From assembly GCF_900156455.1 (NCBI RefSeq), contig NZ_FTNQ01000001.1, positions 248,001 through 312,000 on the forward strand: a stretch of DNA of 64,000 bases, written 5' to 3'. A model generated the notes under the pieces. It made no database searches and was not told where the DNA came from. It worked only from the letters and a program-made list of their open reading frames with translations. Numbering within the stretch: position 1 is the first letter of the stretch; each line of letters opens with the position of its first letter. The position numbers and the translations under genes are program-made. Below are positions 50,356-59,775 of the stretch, piece by piece. Source of the DNA: Microbacterium sp. RURRCA19A. Lineage in GTDB: Bacteria > Actinomycetota > Actinomycetes > Actinomycetales > Microbacteriaceae.

Positions 50356-50940
50356 ATGCCCGAACCCCTTATGGCAACGAGCGTCTTCGACAGGCTGCTG
50401 AAGGACCGCATCATCTGGCTCGGTTCGGAGGTGCGTGACGAGAACGCCAACGAGATCTGCGCCAAGATCCTGCTGCTCGCCGCAGAGGACTCGCAGAAGG
50501 ACATCTACCTCTACATCAACTCGCCCGGCGGCTCGATCACGGCCGGCATGGCGATCTACGACACCATGCAGTTCGTGCCGAACGACATCGTCACCGTCGG
50601 CATCGGCATGGCCGCGTCGATGGGTCAGCTGCTGCTGACCAGCGGCACCAAGGGCAAGCGTTACATCACGCCCAACGCACGCGTGCTGCTGCACCAGCCC
50701 CACGGCGGCTTCGGCGGTACCGCGAGCGACATCCAGACGCAGGCGCAGCTCATCCTGTCGATGAAGAAGCGCCTCGCCGAGATCACCGCCGCACAGACCG
50801 GCAAGAGCGTCGAGCAGATCAACGCCGACGGTGACCGCGACCGCTGGTTCACCGCCGACGAGGCCCTCGAGTACGGCTTCGTCGACCACATCCGCGAGCA
50901 CGCGACCGACGTCGCCGGCGGCGGCGGGACCGCGGCCTGA
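50356..50940 (+). CDS. clpP1: ATP-dependent Clp protease proteolytic subunit 1
   Basis: ClpP1 (194 residues) is a serine peptidase of the barrel-shaped Clp protease. Catalytic Ser88 lies in [10 protein letters not shown] and His113 in LLHQPHGG; the aspartate follows in the [10 protein letters not shown] region. [19 protein letters not shown] is the substrate-binding strand. In actinobacteria ClpP1 and ClpP2 assemble as a mixed two-ring enzyme. An upstream in-frame start at 50329 is less likely because AGAGGAG sits before ATG 50356. clpP2 follows after 29 nt. Confidence 0.96.
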   Translation: MPEPLMATSVFDRLLKDRIIWLGSEVRDENANEICAKILLLAAEDSQKDIYLYINSPGGSITAGMAIYDTMQFVPNDIVTVGIGMAASMGQLLLTSGTKGKRYITPNARVLLHQPHGGFGGTASDIQTQAQLILSMKKRLAEITAAQTGKSVEQINADGDRDRWFTADEALEYGFVDHIREHATDVAGGGGTAA

Positions 50941-50969
50941 GGCCGAGGGCGAGAGGAAAGGACACCGCA

Positions 50970-51632
50970 ATGCACACTCCCACCTTCGGCGGCGGCGCCG
51001 CGCACATGCCGAGCAGCCGCTACATCCTGCCCCAGTTCGAGGAGCGGACGGCCTACGGCTACAAGCGCCAGGATCCGTACAACAAGCTCTTCGAGGACCG
51101 CGTCATCTTCCTGGGCGTCCAGGTCGACGACGCCTCGGCCGATGACGTGATGGCCCAGCTGCTCGTGCTCGAGTCCCAGGACCCCGACCGCGACATCATC
51201 ATGTACATCAACTCGCCCGGCGGCTCGTTCACGGCCATGACCGCGATCTACGACACGATGCAGTACGTGTCGCCCCAGATCCAGACGGTCGTGCTCGGCC
51301 AGGCGGCCTCGGCGGCGTCGGTCCTCCTGGCGGCGGGTGCCCCCGGCAAGCGGCTCGCGCTGCCGAACGCCCGTATCCTGATCCACCAGCCCGCCGTGGG
51401 CGAGTCCGGCCACGGTCAGGCGTCGGACATCGAGATCCAGGCGGCCGAGATCCTGCGCATGCGCACGTGGCTCGAAGAGACCATGGCCCGTCACACCGGC
51501 CAGGACGTCGCGAAGGTCAACAAGGACATCGACCGCGACAAGATCCTCTCGGCGCAGGAGGCGATGGACTACGGCATCGTCGACCAGGTGCTCACGACCC
51601 GTAAGCGCGTCCCGGCGGCCCTGACCGCCTGA
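50970..51632 (+). CDS. clpP2: ATP-dependent Clp protease proteolytic subunit 2
   Basis: ClpP2 (220 residues) is the partner ring subunit and the one that usually docks the ATPase. It has Ser114 in LGQAASAAS, His139 in ILIHQPAVGESGHG, and a longer N-terminus than ClpP1 (about 35 residues before the first conserved strand), probably including a processed propeptide. AGAGGAAAGG precedes the ATG. A 16-bp terminator follows, so clpX has its own promoter. Confidence 0.96.
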   Translation: MHTPTFGGGAAHMPSSRYILPQFEERTAYGYKRQDPYNKLFEDRVIFLGVQVDDASADDVMAQLLVLESQDPDRDIIMYINSPGGSFTAMTAIYDTMQYVSPQIQTVVLGQAASAASVLLAAGAPGKRLALPNARILIHQPAVGESGHGQASDIEIQAAEILRMRTWLEETMARHTGQDVAKVNKDIDRDKILSAQEAMDYGIVDQVLTTRKRVPAALTA

Positions 51633-51641
51633 TCGCTTCTC

Positions 51642-51680
51642 GACGATGCCCCGCCGGCCCTCCGCCGGCGGGGCATCGTC
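51642..51680 (+). terminator. Terminator of clpP1P2
   Basis: 16-bp perfect stem (51642-51657/51665-51680) with a 7-nt loop. It contains GATGCC/GGCATC arms. Confidence 0.88.
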
Positions 51681-51822
51681 ACGTCCGGGTGCCGCGGTCC
51701 GGGGGCGAGTCGCCGGGGCGGGGGAGAGTGATGCCGGGGCCTCCGGCGAGGGGCGCGTGTCCGCCCGTGGCGATCACAGCGGCGGCACTCGCGCAAATGC
51801 CCTCGAATGTCGCGGGCAGCGG

Positions 51823-51828
51823 TTAGGC
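51823..51828 (+). promoter_or_regulatory. Putative -10 box of clpX
   Basis: TAGGCT about 45 bp before the clpX ATG. The 240-bp gap from clpP2 otherwise holds only the clpP2 terminator and GC-rich sequence. Confidence 0.5.
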
Positions 51829-51872
51829 TCAAAGTCACTCGGGCGAGTGGCCGGGGATAGGGAGGCACGGGC

Positions 51873-53141
51873 ATGGCACGCATCGGGGAGAGCGCCGATC
51901 TGTTCAAATGCTCCTTCTGCGGCAAGAGTCAGAAGCAGGTGCAGCAGCTGATCGCCGGTCCGGGCGTGTACATCTGCGACGAGTGCGTCGAGCTGTGCAA
52001 CGAGATCATCGAAGAGCGCATGGCCGAGGCCTCGTCCGGCGAGGTCGCCGACTTCGACCTGCCGAAGCCCCGCGAGATCTTCGGGTTCCTCGAGGAGTAC
52101 GTGGTCGGACAGGAGCCGGCGAAGCGCGCTCTCGCCGTCGCCGTCTACAACCACTACAAGCGTGTGCGTGCCCACGGCACCCTGCAGCCGGCCGAGGCGC
52201 GGGCCGAGGAGATCGACATCGCCAAGAGCAACATCCTGCTCCTGGGGCCGACCGGCTGCGGCAAGACCTACCTGGCCCAGACCCTCGCGAAGCGGCTCAA
52301 CGTCCCGTTCGCGGTCGCGGATGCCACGGCCCTCACCGAGGCCGGCTACGTCGGTGAAGACGTCGAGAACATCCTGCTGAAGCTTCTCCAGGCCGCCGAC
52401 TTCGACGTCAAGCGCGCCGAGACCGGCATCATCTACATCGACGAGGTCGACAAGATCGCGCGCAAGGCCGAGAACCCGTCGATCACGCGCGACGTCTCGG
52501 GCGAGGGCGTGCAGCAGGCGCTGCTGAAGATCCTGGAGGGAACGGTCGCCTCCGTCCCGCCCCAGGGCGGCCGGAAGCACCCGCACCAGGAGTTCATCCA
52601 GATCGACACGACGAACGTGCTGTTCATCGTGGCCGGCGCGTTCGCCGGGCTGGAGGAGATCATCTCGTCCCGCGTCGGAAAGCACGGCGTCGGCTTCGGC
52701 GCACCGCTGCAGCGCAAAGAAGACGCGCCCGACCTCTTCAGCGAGGTTCTGCCCGAAGACCTCCACAAGTTCGGCCTCATCCCCGAGTTCATCGGTCGCC
52801 TGCCGGTCGTGGCATCCGTGTCGCCGCTGGATCAGGACGCGCTGATGGAGATCCTCACGGCACCGCGCAACGCACTGGTCAAGCAGTACCAGCGCATGTT
52901 CGAACTCGACGGCGTTCAGCTCGAGTTCGAGGAAGACGCATTGCGTGCGATCGCCGACCTCGCGGTTGCGCGGAAGACCGGTGCGCGTGGTCTGCGGGCG
53001 ATCCTCGAAGACGTGCTGGGCCCGGTGATGTTCGATATCCCCTCCGCCGAGGACGTGGCGAAGGTCGTGATCACTCGCGCCTCCGTCGAGGACGACTCCC
53101 CGGCGACCCTGGTGTTGGCCCAGAAGCGCAAGAGCGCCTGA
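51873..53141 (+). CDS. clpX: ClpX ATPase subunit of the Clp protease
   Basis: ClpX (422 residues) unfolds substrates and feeds them to ClpP1P2. The N-terminal C4 zinc finger (Cys13, Cys16 and two more near 35-38), Walker [11 protein letters not shown] (near 126), the pore loop GYVGEDVE, Walker [12 protein letters not shown] and the sensor regions are complete, as is the C-terminal D2 lid. AGGGAGG lies 8 nt before the ATG. It follows clpP1P2 but has a separate promoter. Confidence 0.97.
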   Translation: MARIGESADLFKCSFCGKSQKQVQQLIAGPGVYICDECVELCNEIIEERMAEASSGEVADFDLPKPREIFGFLEEYVVGQEPAKRALAVAVYNHYKRVRAHGTLQPAEARAEEIDIAKSNILLLGPTGCGKTYLAQTLAKRLNVPFAVADATALTEAGYVGEDVENILLKLLQAADFDVKRAETGIIYIDEVDKIARKAENPSITRDVSGEGVQQALLKILEGTVASVPPQGGRKHPHQEFIQIDTTNVLFIVAGAFAGLEEIISSRVGKHGVGFGAPLQRKEDAPDLFSEVLPEDLHKFGLIPEFIGRLPVVASVSPLDQDALMEILTAPRNALVKQYQRMFELDGVQLEFEEDALRAIADLAVARKTGARGLRAILEDVLGPVMFDIPSAEDVAKVVITRASVEDDSPATLVLAQKRKSA

Positions 53142-53164
53142 GAGGCACGGGTGACGGCGATCCG

Positions 53165-53968
53165 ATGATGCGTCGCCGGCTCGCCGTCATCATTGCGGTC
53201 GGGCTCGTGTCGTGCGGCATCGTCGCTGTCGCGGCCGTCTTCCTGCTCCGTAGTGCCACGGGTCTCTTCGATACGGTCGATCAGGCGATCGCCGACTCGG
53301 CGGACGGCGAGGTCCTCGCCGCCCGCGCCGTGCGCGACACCGCGGACGACCTCACGTCGTCGCTCGGTTACGTCCAGAGATCGGTGGATGCCGAGACTCG
53401 CGCCGCGACGATGTTCACGGCGTCGACGGGCGCCGTCATCGTGACACCTGTCGTGTGGAGCGGGGGCGGTTCCTCCGATGGTCCCGCGATCGTCGATGTG
53501 CGGATCGACGCCGAGATCGCCGCGGTCGAGGGAGCCCTGTGGGCGAAGGGCAACTCCTCGGGGTCTGCCGCGGGCTGCTACCGGTTCACCATCCCGGTCG
53601 GCGCGTACGCGCGGTCGGAGCCCATCGACTGCCCCGCCGCGGCCGCCCCCGCAGAGCCTCCGGTCACAACGACGCCGGCCGTGCTGCCCGCCGACGCCGA
53701 GGAGCGCGTCCGTGCCGCCCTGGCAGCAGGCGACGCCTCCGTCGACTCCGTCCGGGCCGCTTTCCCCGAGCCGTCCGTCACGGTCGAGGTGACCACGACG
53801 GACGCCGGTGAGACCGTGGCCGCGGTCGGAGTTCCGGCCTCGCGTGACTGCGTCGTGCTCGTGCGGCGCTCCGACGGAGTCATCGACCCGGTCGATTTCC
53901 GCCGCATCTCACTGGAACCCGGCGAAGCCGGGTGCTCGACGACGCTCTACACGAACCCGCCGTTCTGA
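53165..53968 (+). CDS. Secreted or membrane-anchored hypothetical protein
   Basis: This 267-residue protein has an N-terminal helix LAVIIAVGLVSCGIVAVAAVFLL that could be an anchor or an uncleaved signal. Residues 30-160 look like an extracytoplasmic alpha/beta domain. A Pro/Thr/Ala linker follows (about 162-180), then a second small domain. Cysteines near 139, 156, 229 and 258 could form disulfides. It starts at ATG 53165 or 53168, 23 nt after clpX, with no clear Shine-Dalgarno. No family is recognised. Confidence 0.7.
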   Translation: MMRRRLAVIIAVGLVSCGIVAVAAVFLLRSATGLFDTVDQAIADSADGEVLAARAVRDTADDLTSSLGYVQRSVDAETRAATMFTASTGAVIVTPVVWSGGGSSDGPAIVDVRIDAEIAAVEGALWAKGNSSGSAAGCYRFTIPVGAYARSEPIDCPAAAAPAEPPVTTTPAVLPADAEERVRAALAAGDASVDSVRAAFPEPSVTVEVTTTDAGETVAAVGVPASRDCVVLVRRSDGVIDPVDFRRISLEPGEAGCSTTLYTNPPF

Positions 53969-53980
53969 TGCCGCCGCGGG

Positions 53981-56032
53981 TCAGCCGGTGAGGCCCCGCC
54001 GCTCCAGCAGGGGCTGGATCTCGGCATCCCGTCCACGGAAGTCGCGGTAGGCCGCGAGCGGGTCGCCCGCCCCGCCGACGCCGAGCAGACGCCGGCGGAA
54101 CCGGTCGCCGTTCTCGCGCGTCAGGCCGCCGTTCTCGCGGAACCACTCGACGGTGTCGGCGTCGAGCACCTCGCTCCAGATGTAGGAGTAGTACCCGGCG
54201 CTGTAGCCGCCCGAGAAGACGTGCGCGAAGTACGTCGAGGCGTAGCGCGTCGGAACAGCGGGGTTGTCGAGGCCGATGTCGGCGAGGGCCGCCGCTTCGA
54301 ACGCGGCGACGTCGATCTCCGACGACGCCTCTTCGACGCCGAGTCCGTGCCAGGCCTGATCGATCCAGGATGCCGCGAGGTACTCGCTCGTGGCGAAGCC
54401 CTGGTTGAAGGCTTCCGACGCGTGCAGCCGCTCGACGACGTCGGCGGGCAGCGGCTCCCCGGTCTCGTGGTGCCGCGCGTAGTTCGCGAGGATCTCGGGC
54501 CAGAAGATCCACATCTCGTTGACCTGGCTGGGGAACTCCACGAAGTCGCGGTACACCGCGGTGCCGGCGAAATGCGGATAGGTGACGGTGGCGAAGAGAC
54601 CGTGGAGCGCGTGGCCGAACTCGTGGAACAACGTGGTGACCTCGTCGAGAGTCAGCAGCGTCGGGGTGCCCGGCGCGGGCTTGTTGACGTTGAGGTTGTT
54701 GACCACGACGGGAGCGGTGCCGCGCACGCTCGACTGAGTGACGATCGAGTTCATCCACGCGCCGCCGCGCTTGGTGTCGCGCGTGTACAGGTCGAGCAGG
54801 AACAACCCGAGCTCACTGCCGTCGGCGTTGTGCACCTCGAACACGCGCACCTCGGGGTGGTATCCCTGCAGGTCGTGGCGCTCGGAGATCCGGATGCCGT
54901 AGAGGTGTTCCGCGGCCGCGAAGACGCCGTCGCGCAGCACGCGCTCGGCTTCGAACCACGGGCGCAGCGCCGAACGATCGAGGTCGTACTTCTCCGCGCG
55001 CACCTTCTCGGTGTAGAACGCCCAGTCGTGCGCCTCGAGCCGGATGCCGTCGTCATCGGCGATCCGCTGCAGCGCCTCCTGCTCGGCCCGGGCGTTCCGT
55101 GCCGCGGGGGCGGCGAGCCGACGGAGCAGGTCGTGGACGGCGGCGGGGGTTCCGGCGGTCTGGTCGGCGAGGACGGCCGCGGCGTGCGAGGGGTATCCGA
55201 GCAGCGCGGCGCGCTCCGCACGCAGCCGGACGATCTCGCGGAGCGTCCCACGGTTGTCGTGCACGTTGCCGCGGGTGCCGCGGGCGCGCGAGGCCTCGAG
55301 CAGCCGGCGGCGGCTCTCGCGGTTCGTCAACGACGCCAGGTACGGGTGGCCCGTGTACAACGTCAGGGTCAGCACGTAGCGTCCGTCGAGCCCGCGCTCG
55401 GTCGCCGCCTGCGCGGCAGCCGACAGCTCTCCGTCGGAGAGTCCGTCGAGCTCGGCGGCATCGTCGAACACCACCGCGAGGTCGTTCGTGTCGGCGAGGA
55501 GGTTCTTCTCGAAGGTCGTCGTGAGCACCGAGAGCCGCTGGTTCAGGGCGGTGAGACGCTGCTTCTCATCGGGTGCGAGTCCCGCTCCCGCGAGCGACAT
55601 CTCACGAAACCGGCGCTCGACGAGATAGCGGCTCTCGGCATCCAGATCGAGGTCGTCGAGGGCGTCGTGCACCGCGCTCACGCGCGCGAACAGCGCGGCG
55701 TCGAGCTGGATAGCATCGCCGTGGGCCGACATGAGCGGCGCGAGCTCTTCTTCGATCGCCTGGATCTCGGGGGTGCCGTCGGCTCCGGTGACCGTGTAGA
55801 ACGTGCGGGCCACGCGGTCGAGCAGCTCGCCGCTGCGCTCCAGCGCGACGAGGGTGTTCTCGAACGTCGCGGGCTCGCTCTGCGCCGTGATCGCGTCGAC
55901 CTCGGCGCGCTGCGCCGCGAAGGCCGCGTCGAACGCGGGTCGGTAGTGCTCCGGCCGGATGCTGCCGTAGGGGGGCAGGTCGTAGGGGAGCGAGGGCGGC
56001 GCGAGGAGGGGATTGGTCACGGCATCCGTCAT
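53981..56032 (-). CDS. dcp: M3-family metallopeptidase (peptidyl-dipeptidase Dcp)
   Basis: This 683-residue cytoplasmic zinc peptidase of the thimet-oligopeptidase fold has the zinc motif TLFHEFGHALHGL. The substrate-side stretch EFPSQVNEMWIFWPEILANYA and the late AHVFSGGYSAGYYSYIWSEVLDAD with its conserved tyrosines are also present. It trims oligopeptides and so acts with PepN after the Clp protease. ATG 56032 has TACGCT (56044-56039) 6 nt before it. The palindrome at 56066 lies where its -35 would be, so the divergent ArsR-type regulator may also control it. Confidence 0.93.
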   Translation of the reverse strand: MTDAVTNPLLAPPSLPYDLPPYGSIRPEHYRPAFDAAFAAQRAEVDAITAQSEPATFENTLVALERSGELLDRVARTFYTVTGADGTPEIQAIEEELAPLMSAHGDAIQLDAALFARVSAVHDALDDLDLDAESRYLVERRFREMSLAGAGLAPDEKQRLTALNQRLSVLTTTFEKNLLADTNDLAVVFDDAAELDGLSDGELSAAAQAATERGLDGRYVLTLTLYTGHPYLASLTNRESRRRLLEASRARGTRGNVHDNRGTLREIVRLRAERAALLGYPSHAAAVLADQTAGTPAAVHDLLRRLAAPAARNARAEQEALQRIADDDGIRLEAHDWAFYTEKVRAEKYDLDRSALRPWFEAERVLRDGVFAAAEHLYGIRISERHDLQGYHPEVRVFEVHNADGSELGLFLLDLYTRDTKRGGAWMNSIVTQSSVRGTAPVVVNNLNVNKPAPGTPTLLTLDEVTTLFHEFGHALHGLFATVTYPHFAGTAVYRDFVEFPSQVNEMWIFWPEILANYARHHETGEPLPADVVERLHASEAFNQGFATSEYLAASWIDQAWHGLGVEEASSEIDVAAFEAAALADIGLDNPAVPTRYASTYFAHVFSGGYSAGYYSYIWSEVLDADTVEWFRENGGLTRENGDRFRRRLLGVGGAGDPLAAYRDFRGRDAEIQPLLERRGLTG

Positions 56033-56065
56033 CGTTCCAGCGTAGTCAGCACGGCGACGACGCGG

Positions 56066-56111
56066 TGCAAAGAAACATTTGCATCGAACCACTTGCAAAG
56101 GTATCTTTGCA
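56066..56111. promoter_or_regulatory. Tandem palindromic operators over the ArsR-type promoter
   Basis: TGCAAA-6 nt-TTTGCA (56066-56083) and TGCAAAG-GTAT-CTTTGCA (56094-56111) are 28 bp apart centre to centre. The promoter TTGCAT (56079-56084)/TATCTT (56102-56107), with 17-bp spacing, is built from the same bases, so a bound dimer would block it. Confidence 0.75.
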
Positions 56112-56114
56112 CTT

Positions 56115-56708
56115 ATGGGTTCCGAATCTCGCCCCGAGGGGCGCATCCTCGACGCCGGCGCTCTGCGCGCCCTGGCGCACCCCCTCCGCGTCCGGCTCTA
56201 CGACCTGCTGAGCCAATACGGACCGCAGACGGCGAGCGGGCTCGCGGGGTTGACCGGGGAGTCCACGGGCGCGACCAGCTACCACCTGCGAGCCCTCGCG
56301 CAGCACGACCTCATCCGCGAGGTCCAGGGACGCGGCACGGCGCGAGAGCGCTGGTGGGAGCGACCCGCCGGGGCCGTGACCCTCGTCAATCCCGAGATGT
56401 CCACGACCCCGAGCGGACGGGCCGTGATGGAGGCCGTGCATTCGGAGACGCTGACCCTGCGACAGCAGCAGCTCATGACGTTCGTGACGCACGGATGGGA
56501 CGACGATCAGGAATGGTTCGACAGGAGCCTGATCTCCACCGCGAGCGCGCGGCTCACCGTCGACCAGATGGCGGAACTCGCCGACCGGCTGCAGTCCGTC
56601 ATCGCCGAGACCGTCGACCGCTACCGCGACCAGTCCGGCGACGACCTGCGCGTCGTGACGATGCGCGCCGATGTCTTCCCGCTCCCCGCCGAAGGAGGCA
56701 CCCGGTGA
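56115..56708 (+). CDS. ArsR-type winged-helix transcriptional regulator
   Basis: This 197-residue protein has LRALAHPLRVRLYDLLSQYGP and the recognition part GESTGATSYHLRALAQHDLIREV of the ArsR/SmtB fold (about 15-85), then WWERPAG. A helical C-terminal half of about 110 residues has no cysteine metal site, so it is not a classical metal sensor. ATG 56115 lies 7 nt after TATCTT, within the tandem palindromes, so it is probably autorepressed. Its stop overlaps the next start (GTGA). Confidence 0.88.
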   Translation: MGSESRPEGRILDAGALRALAHPLRVRLYDLLSQYGPQTASGLAGLTGESTGATSYHLRALAQHDLIREVQGRGTARERWWERPAGAVTLVNPEMSTTPSGRAVMEAVHSETLTLRQQQLMTFVTHGWDDDQEWFDRSLISTASARLTVDQMAELADRLQSVIAETVDRYRDQSGDDLRVVTMRADVFPLPAEGGTR

Positions 56709-56908
56709 CCGCCCTCGCCGCACCCCTCGCCACGCCGACCACGTCCGAACGGATCCTTCTCGCGCTGTCGCGCGTGCTCGCCGACCATGCCCACGCGCGC
56801 ATGCACGCGCGAGCGACACGCGCCGACGTCCGCTCTCAGAGGGATGCCGCCGTCGCCGCCGGGCAGCGGCTCGACTTCCAGGCCGAGGCCTACCTGCGCG
56901 CGCGCTGA
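56705..56908 (+). CDS. Small hypothetical protein coupled to the ArsR-type regulator
   Basis: This 67-residue helical, Ala/Arg-rich protein starts at GTG 56705 inside the regulator's stop and is followed by a strong terminator. One long amphipathic helix dominates (SERILLALSRVLADHAHARM). There is no recognisable domain. The coupling suggests it works with the regulator or is co-made as a helper; this is inference. Confidence 0.62.
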   Translation: MTALAAPLATPTTSERILLALSRVLADHAHARMHARATRADVRSQRDAAVAAGQRLDFQAEAYLRAR

Positions 56909-56915
56909 GTGATGC

Positions 56916-56952
56916 GAGAAGGGCCGGGGATGTGGCATCCCCGGCCCTTCTC
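56916..56952. terminator. Terminator after the ArsR-type operon
   Basis: Perfect 17-bp arms (56916-56932/56936-56952) with a 3-nt loop, shared with the convergent valS operon. Confidence 0.88.
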
Positions 56953-56959
56953 CGCCGCG

Positions 56960-57208
56960 TCAGGCGAACTCGTCCTCGTCGTCGTAGCGCACGACCACCT
57001 CACCCGAGGCGTCCTGCTCGACGATCACACCGGTGTCGAGCTCGGCGATCGGACGACCCTCGAGGAACGTCAGCGTCCAGCGCGGGGCGGGAGCGCTGAG
57101 CCCATCGGGATTCAGTGCCGCCTCGACGGCCGCGATCTGCGCGTGCAGCACCGCGGGCACGGCAGCCGGCGGCTGCTCGCGGGCGGTCCAGCGGGTTCCG
57201 AGCTGCAT
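56960..57208 (-). CDS. Small acidic protein coupled to valS
   Basis: This 82-residue protein opens with MQLGTRWTAREQPPAAVP, has the core PRWTLTFLEGRPIAELDTG and ends in an acidic tail (RYDDEDEFA). The ATG shares one base with the valS stop (TGATG), and AGGAGG lies 4 nt before it inside valS, so the gene is real and coupled. I recognise no family. It may be a fold of a few strands. Confidence 0.72.
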   Translation of the reverse strand: MQLGTRWTAREQPPAAVPAVLHAQIAAVEAALNPDGLSAPAPRWTLTFLEGRPIAELDTGVIVEQDASGEVVVRYDDEDEFA

Positions 57209-59775
57209 CAGGCCTCCTGGGGTGCGAACACGATGTCGGTGACGGCGGTGGTGTCGGCCTCGACGAACGTGATCGTCTCGATGCGGCCGACCGCGCGCAG
57301 GTCGCCTTCGGCCAGACGCAGGGCCTCGACGTGCGGACCCGACACGGTGAGCGAGGCGACCTGCGTCTTCTGCGAAGCCTTGGCCTCGGTCTTGGCGCGA
57401 CGGATGCCGATGAGCGCTTCGCCCACGGCCGTCAGCACCACCGGGTCGCCCTCGATGCCGAGCGGCTCGGGCCACGCGGCCGTGTGGACCGAGCCCTCCT
57501 CGAACCACGACCACACCTCCTCGGCGGCGAACGAGAGCACCGGGGCGAACAGGCGGGTCAGGGTCGACAGCGCGGTGCGCAGCGCGAGCGCAGCGGACGC
57601 CTGGCCGGCGTCGGAGCGGTCGTAAGCGCGTTCCTTCACCAGCTCGAGGTAGTCGTCGCAGAACGTCCAGAAGAACGACTCGGTGATCTCCAGCGCGCGG
57701 GCGTGGTCGTAGGCCTCGAGCGCCGCGGTCGCGTCGGCGACGACCTTGTCGAGGGTCGTCAGCATCGAGGCATCCAGTGCGTGCGTCACCTCGGCGCCCT
57801 CCGGCACCGGGAACGACAGCACGAACTTGGCCGCGTTCAGCAGCTTGATCGCGAGGCGCCGCCCGATCTTGATCTGCGTCGGATTCTGCGGGTCGAACGC
57901 CGCGTCGGTGCCCAGACGGCTGGAGGCCGCCCAGTACCGCACCGCGTCGGATCCGTGCTGCTGCAGGATGTCGGCGGGGGTGACGACGTTGCCCTTCGAC
58001 TTCGACATCTTCTTGCGGTCGGGGTCGACGATGAATCCCGAGATCGCCGCATCCGTCCACGGCGCACGGTCGTCTTCGAGGGCGCTGCGGAGCATCGTCG
58101 AGAACAGCCACGTGCGGATGATGTCCTGCCCCTGCGGGCGCAGGTCGAACGGCGCGACGAGGTTCCAGAGCTCGTCGTCGCGCTGCCAACCGCCGGCGAG
58201 CTGCGGCGTCAGCGACGACGTCGCCCAGGTGTCGAGGATGTCCTGCTCGGCGTCGAAACCGCCGGGCACGCCGCGCTGATCCTCGGTGTAGCCCGGGGGC
58301 ACATCGGTGGTCGGGTCGACGGGGAGCGTCGCGAGATCGGGCGTGAGGACGCGGGAGTAGTCGCGCTCCCCGTTCTCGTCGAGGCCGTACCAGACCGGGA
58401 TCGGCACGCCGAAGAAGCGCTGACGCGACACGAGCCAGTCGCCGGTGAGCCCGTTGGTCCAGTTCTCGAAGCGCACGCGCATGAAGTCCGGATGCCACGA
58501 CATCTCGCGACCGAGCGAGATCAGGCGCTCGCGCAGCTCGGCATCCCGCGCGCCGTTGCGGATGTACCACTGGCGCGTCGACACGATCTCGAGCGGGCGG
58601 TCGCCCTTCTCGAAGAACTTCACCGGGTGCGTGAAGGGCTTCGGCGCGCCCTCCATCTCGCCGGACTCCTGGAGCAGCTCGACGATGCGCTTCTTGGCAC
58701 TGAACACGGTCTTGCCCGCCAGCTCTGCATACGCCGCCTTCGCGGCATCCGTCACGATCACATCGGGCGCGTCGGCGATGATCCGACCGTCCTTGCCGAT
58801 GATCGTCCGGTTGGGGAGGTCGAGTTCGCGCCACCAGATGATGTCGGTCACGTCACCGAACGTGCAGATCATGGCGATGCCCGACCCCTTGTCCTGCTGC
58901 GCGAGCGGGTGGGGGAGCACCGGCACCTCGACGTCGAACAGGGGCGTGCGCACCGTCGTGCCGAAGAGCGCCTGGTAGCGCTCGTCGTCGGGGTTGGCCA
59001 CGAGCGCGACGCACGCGGCGAGCAGCTCGGGGCGCGTCGTCTCGATGAACACGTCACCGGAGCCGTCGGTCTTGTGGAACCCGAGGCGGTGGTAGGCGGC
59101 GGGCTGGTCGCGGTCCTCGAGCTCGGCCTGCGCGATGGCCGAGCGGAAGTCGACGTCCCACAGCGTCGGGGCGAGCGCCTGGTAGGCCTCGCCGCGTTCG
59201 ACGTTGCGGAGGAACGCGAGCTGGCTCGTGCGCATCGCGGCATCCGAGATCGTGCGATACGTCTGACCCCAGTCGACGCTCAGGCCCAGCTCGCGCCACA
59301 GCGTCTCGAAGGCCTTCTCGTCCTCGACCGTGAGCGCCTCGCACAACTCGATGAAGTTGCGGCGGCTGATCGGCACCTGGTCGGCGGCCTTGCTGCTCTT
59401 GTTGTCGCCGCCCGAGAACGGGGGAGTGAAGTCGGGGTCGTACGGCAGAGTCGGGTCGCAGCGCACGCCGTAGTAGTTCTGGACGCGACGCTCGGTGGGC
59501 AGGCCGTTGTCGTCCCAGCCGATCGGGTAGAACACCGTCTTGCCGCGCATGCGCTCGAAGCGCACCTTCACGTCGGTGTGCGTGTAGCTGAAGACGTGCC
59601 CGATGTGGAGGCTTCCGGATGCCGTCGGCGGAGGAGTATCGACCGAGAAGACACCGGCGCGGCCCACCTCGGCGGCGCGGACCCGGTCGAAGACGTACGT
59701 GCCGCGGTCGGTCCACGCGGCATCCCATTTCTGCTCGAGGCCCTCCAGGGCGGGCTTGTCCGGAATCAGCGACAT
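57208..59775 (-). CDS. valS: Valyl-tRNA synthetase
   Basis: ValRS (855 residues) is a class I synthetase. HIGH motif SLHIGHVFS (about 55-63), the ERRVQNYYGVRCDP region, the editing (CP1) domain with FIETTRPELL, and the KMSKS motif KKMSKSKGNVVTP are intact. The anticodon-binding helices follow. The C-terminus stops without the long coiled coil of the E. coli enzyme (951 residues). GAGGAG lies 5 nt before the ATG. TAGACT (59844-59839) is the likely -10. A 9-bp inverted repeat (59784-59792/59832-59840) links the -10 to the ribosome-binding site. No T-box was found. Confidence 0.95.
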   Translation of the reverse strand: MSLIPDKPALEGLEQKWDAAWTDRGTYVFDRVRAAEVGRAGVFSVDTPPPTASGSLHIGHVFSYTHTDVKVRFERMRGKTVFYPIGWDDNGLPTERRVQNYYGVRCDPTLPYDPDFTPPFSGGDNKSSKAADQVPISRRNFIELCEALTVEDEKAFETLWRELGLSVDWGQTYRTISDAAMRTSQLAFLRNVERGEAYQALAPTLWDVDFRSAIAQAELEDRDQPAAYHRLGFHKTDGSGDVFIETTRPELLAACVALVANPDDERYQALFGTTVRTPLFDVEVPVLPHPLAQQDKGSGIAMICTFGDVTDIIWWRELDLPNRTIIGKDGRIIADAPDVIVTDAAKAAYAELAGKTVFSAKKRIVELLQESGEMEGAPKPFTHPVKFFEKGDRPLEIVSTRQWYIRNGARDAELRERLISLGREMSWHPDFMRVRFENWTNGLTGDWLVSRQRFFGVPIPVWYGLDENGERDYSRVLTPDLATLPVDPTTDVPPGYTEDQRGVPGGFDAEQDILDTWATSSLTPQLAGGWQRDDELWNLVAPFDLRPQGQDIIRTWLFSTMLRSALEDDRAPWTDAAISGFIVDPDRKKMSKSKGNVVTPADILQQHGSDAVRYWAASSRLGTDAAFDPQNPTQIKIGRRLAIKLLNAAKFVLSFPVPEGAEVTHALDASMLTTLDKVVADATAALEAYDHARALEITESFFWTFCDDYLELVKERAYDRSDAGQASAALALRTALSTLTRLFAPVLSFAAEEVWSWFEEGSVHTAAWPEPLGIEGDPVVLTAVGEALIGIRRAKTEAKASQKTQVASLTVSGPHVEALRLAEGDLRAVGRIETITFVEADTTAVTDIVFAPQEA

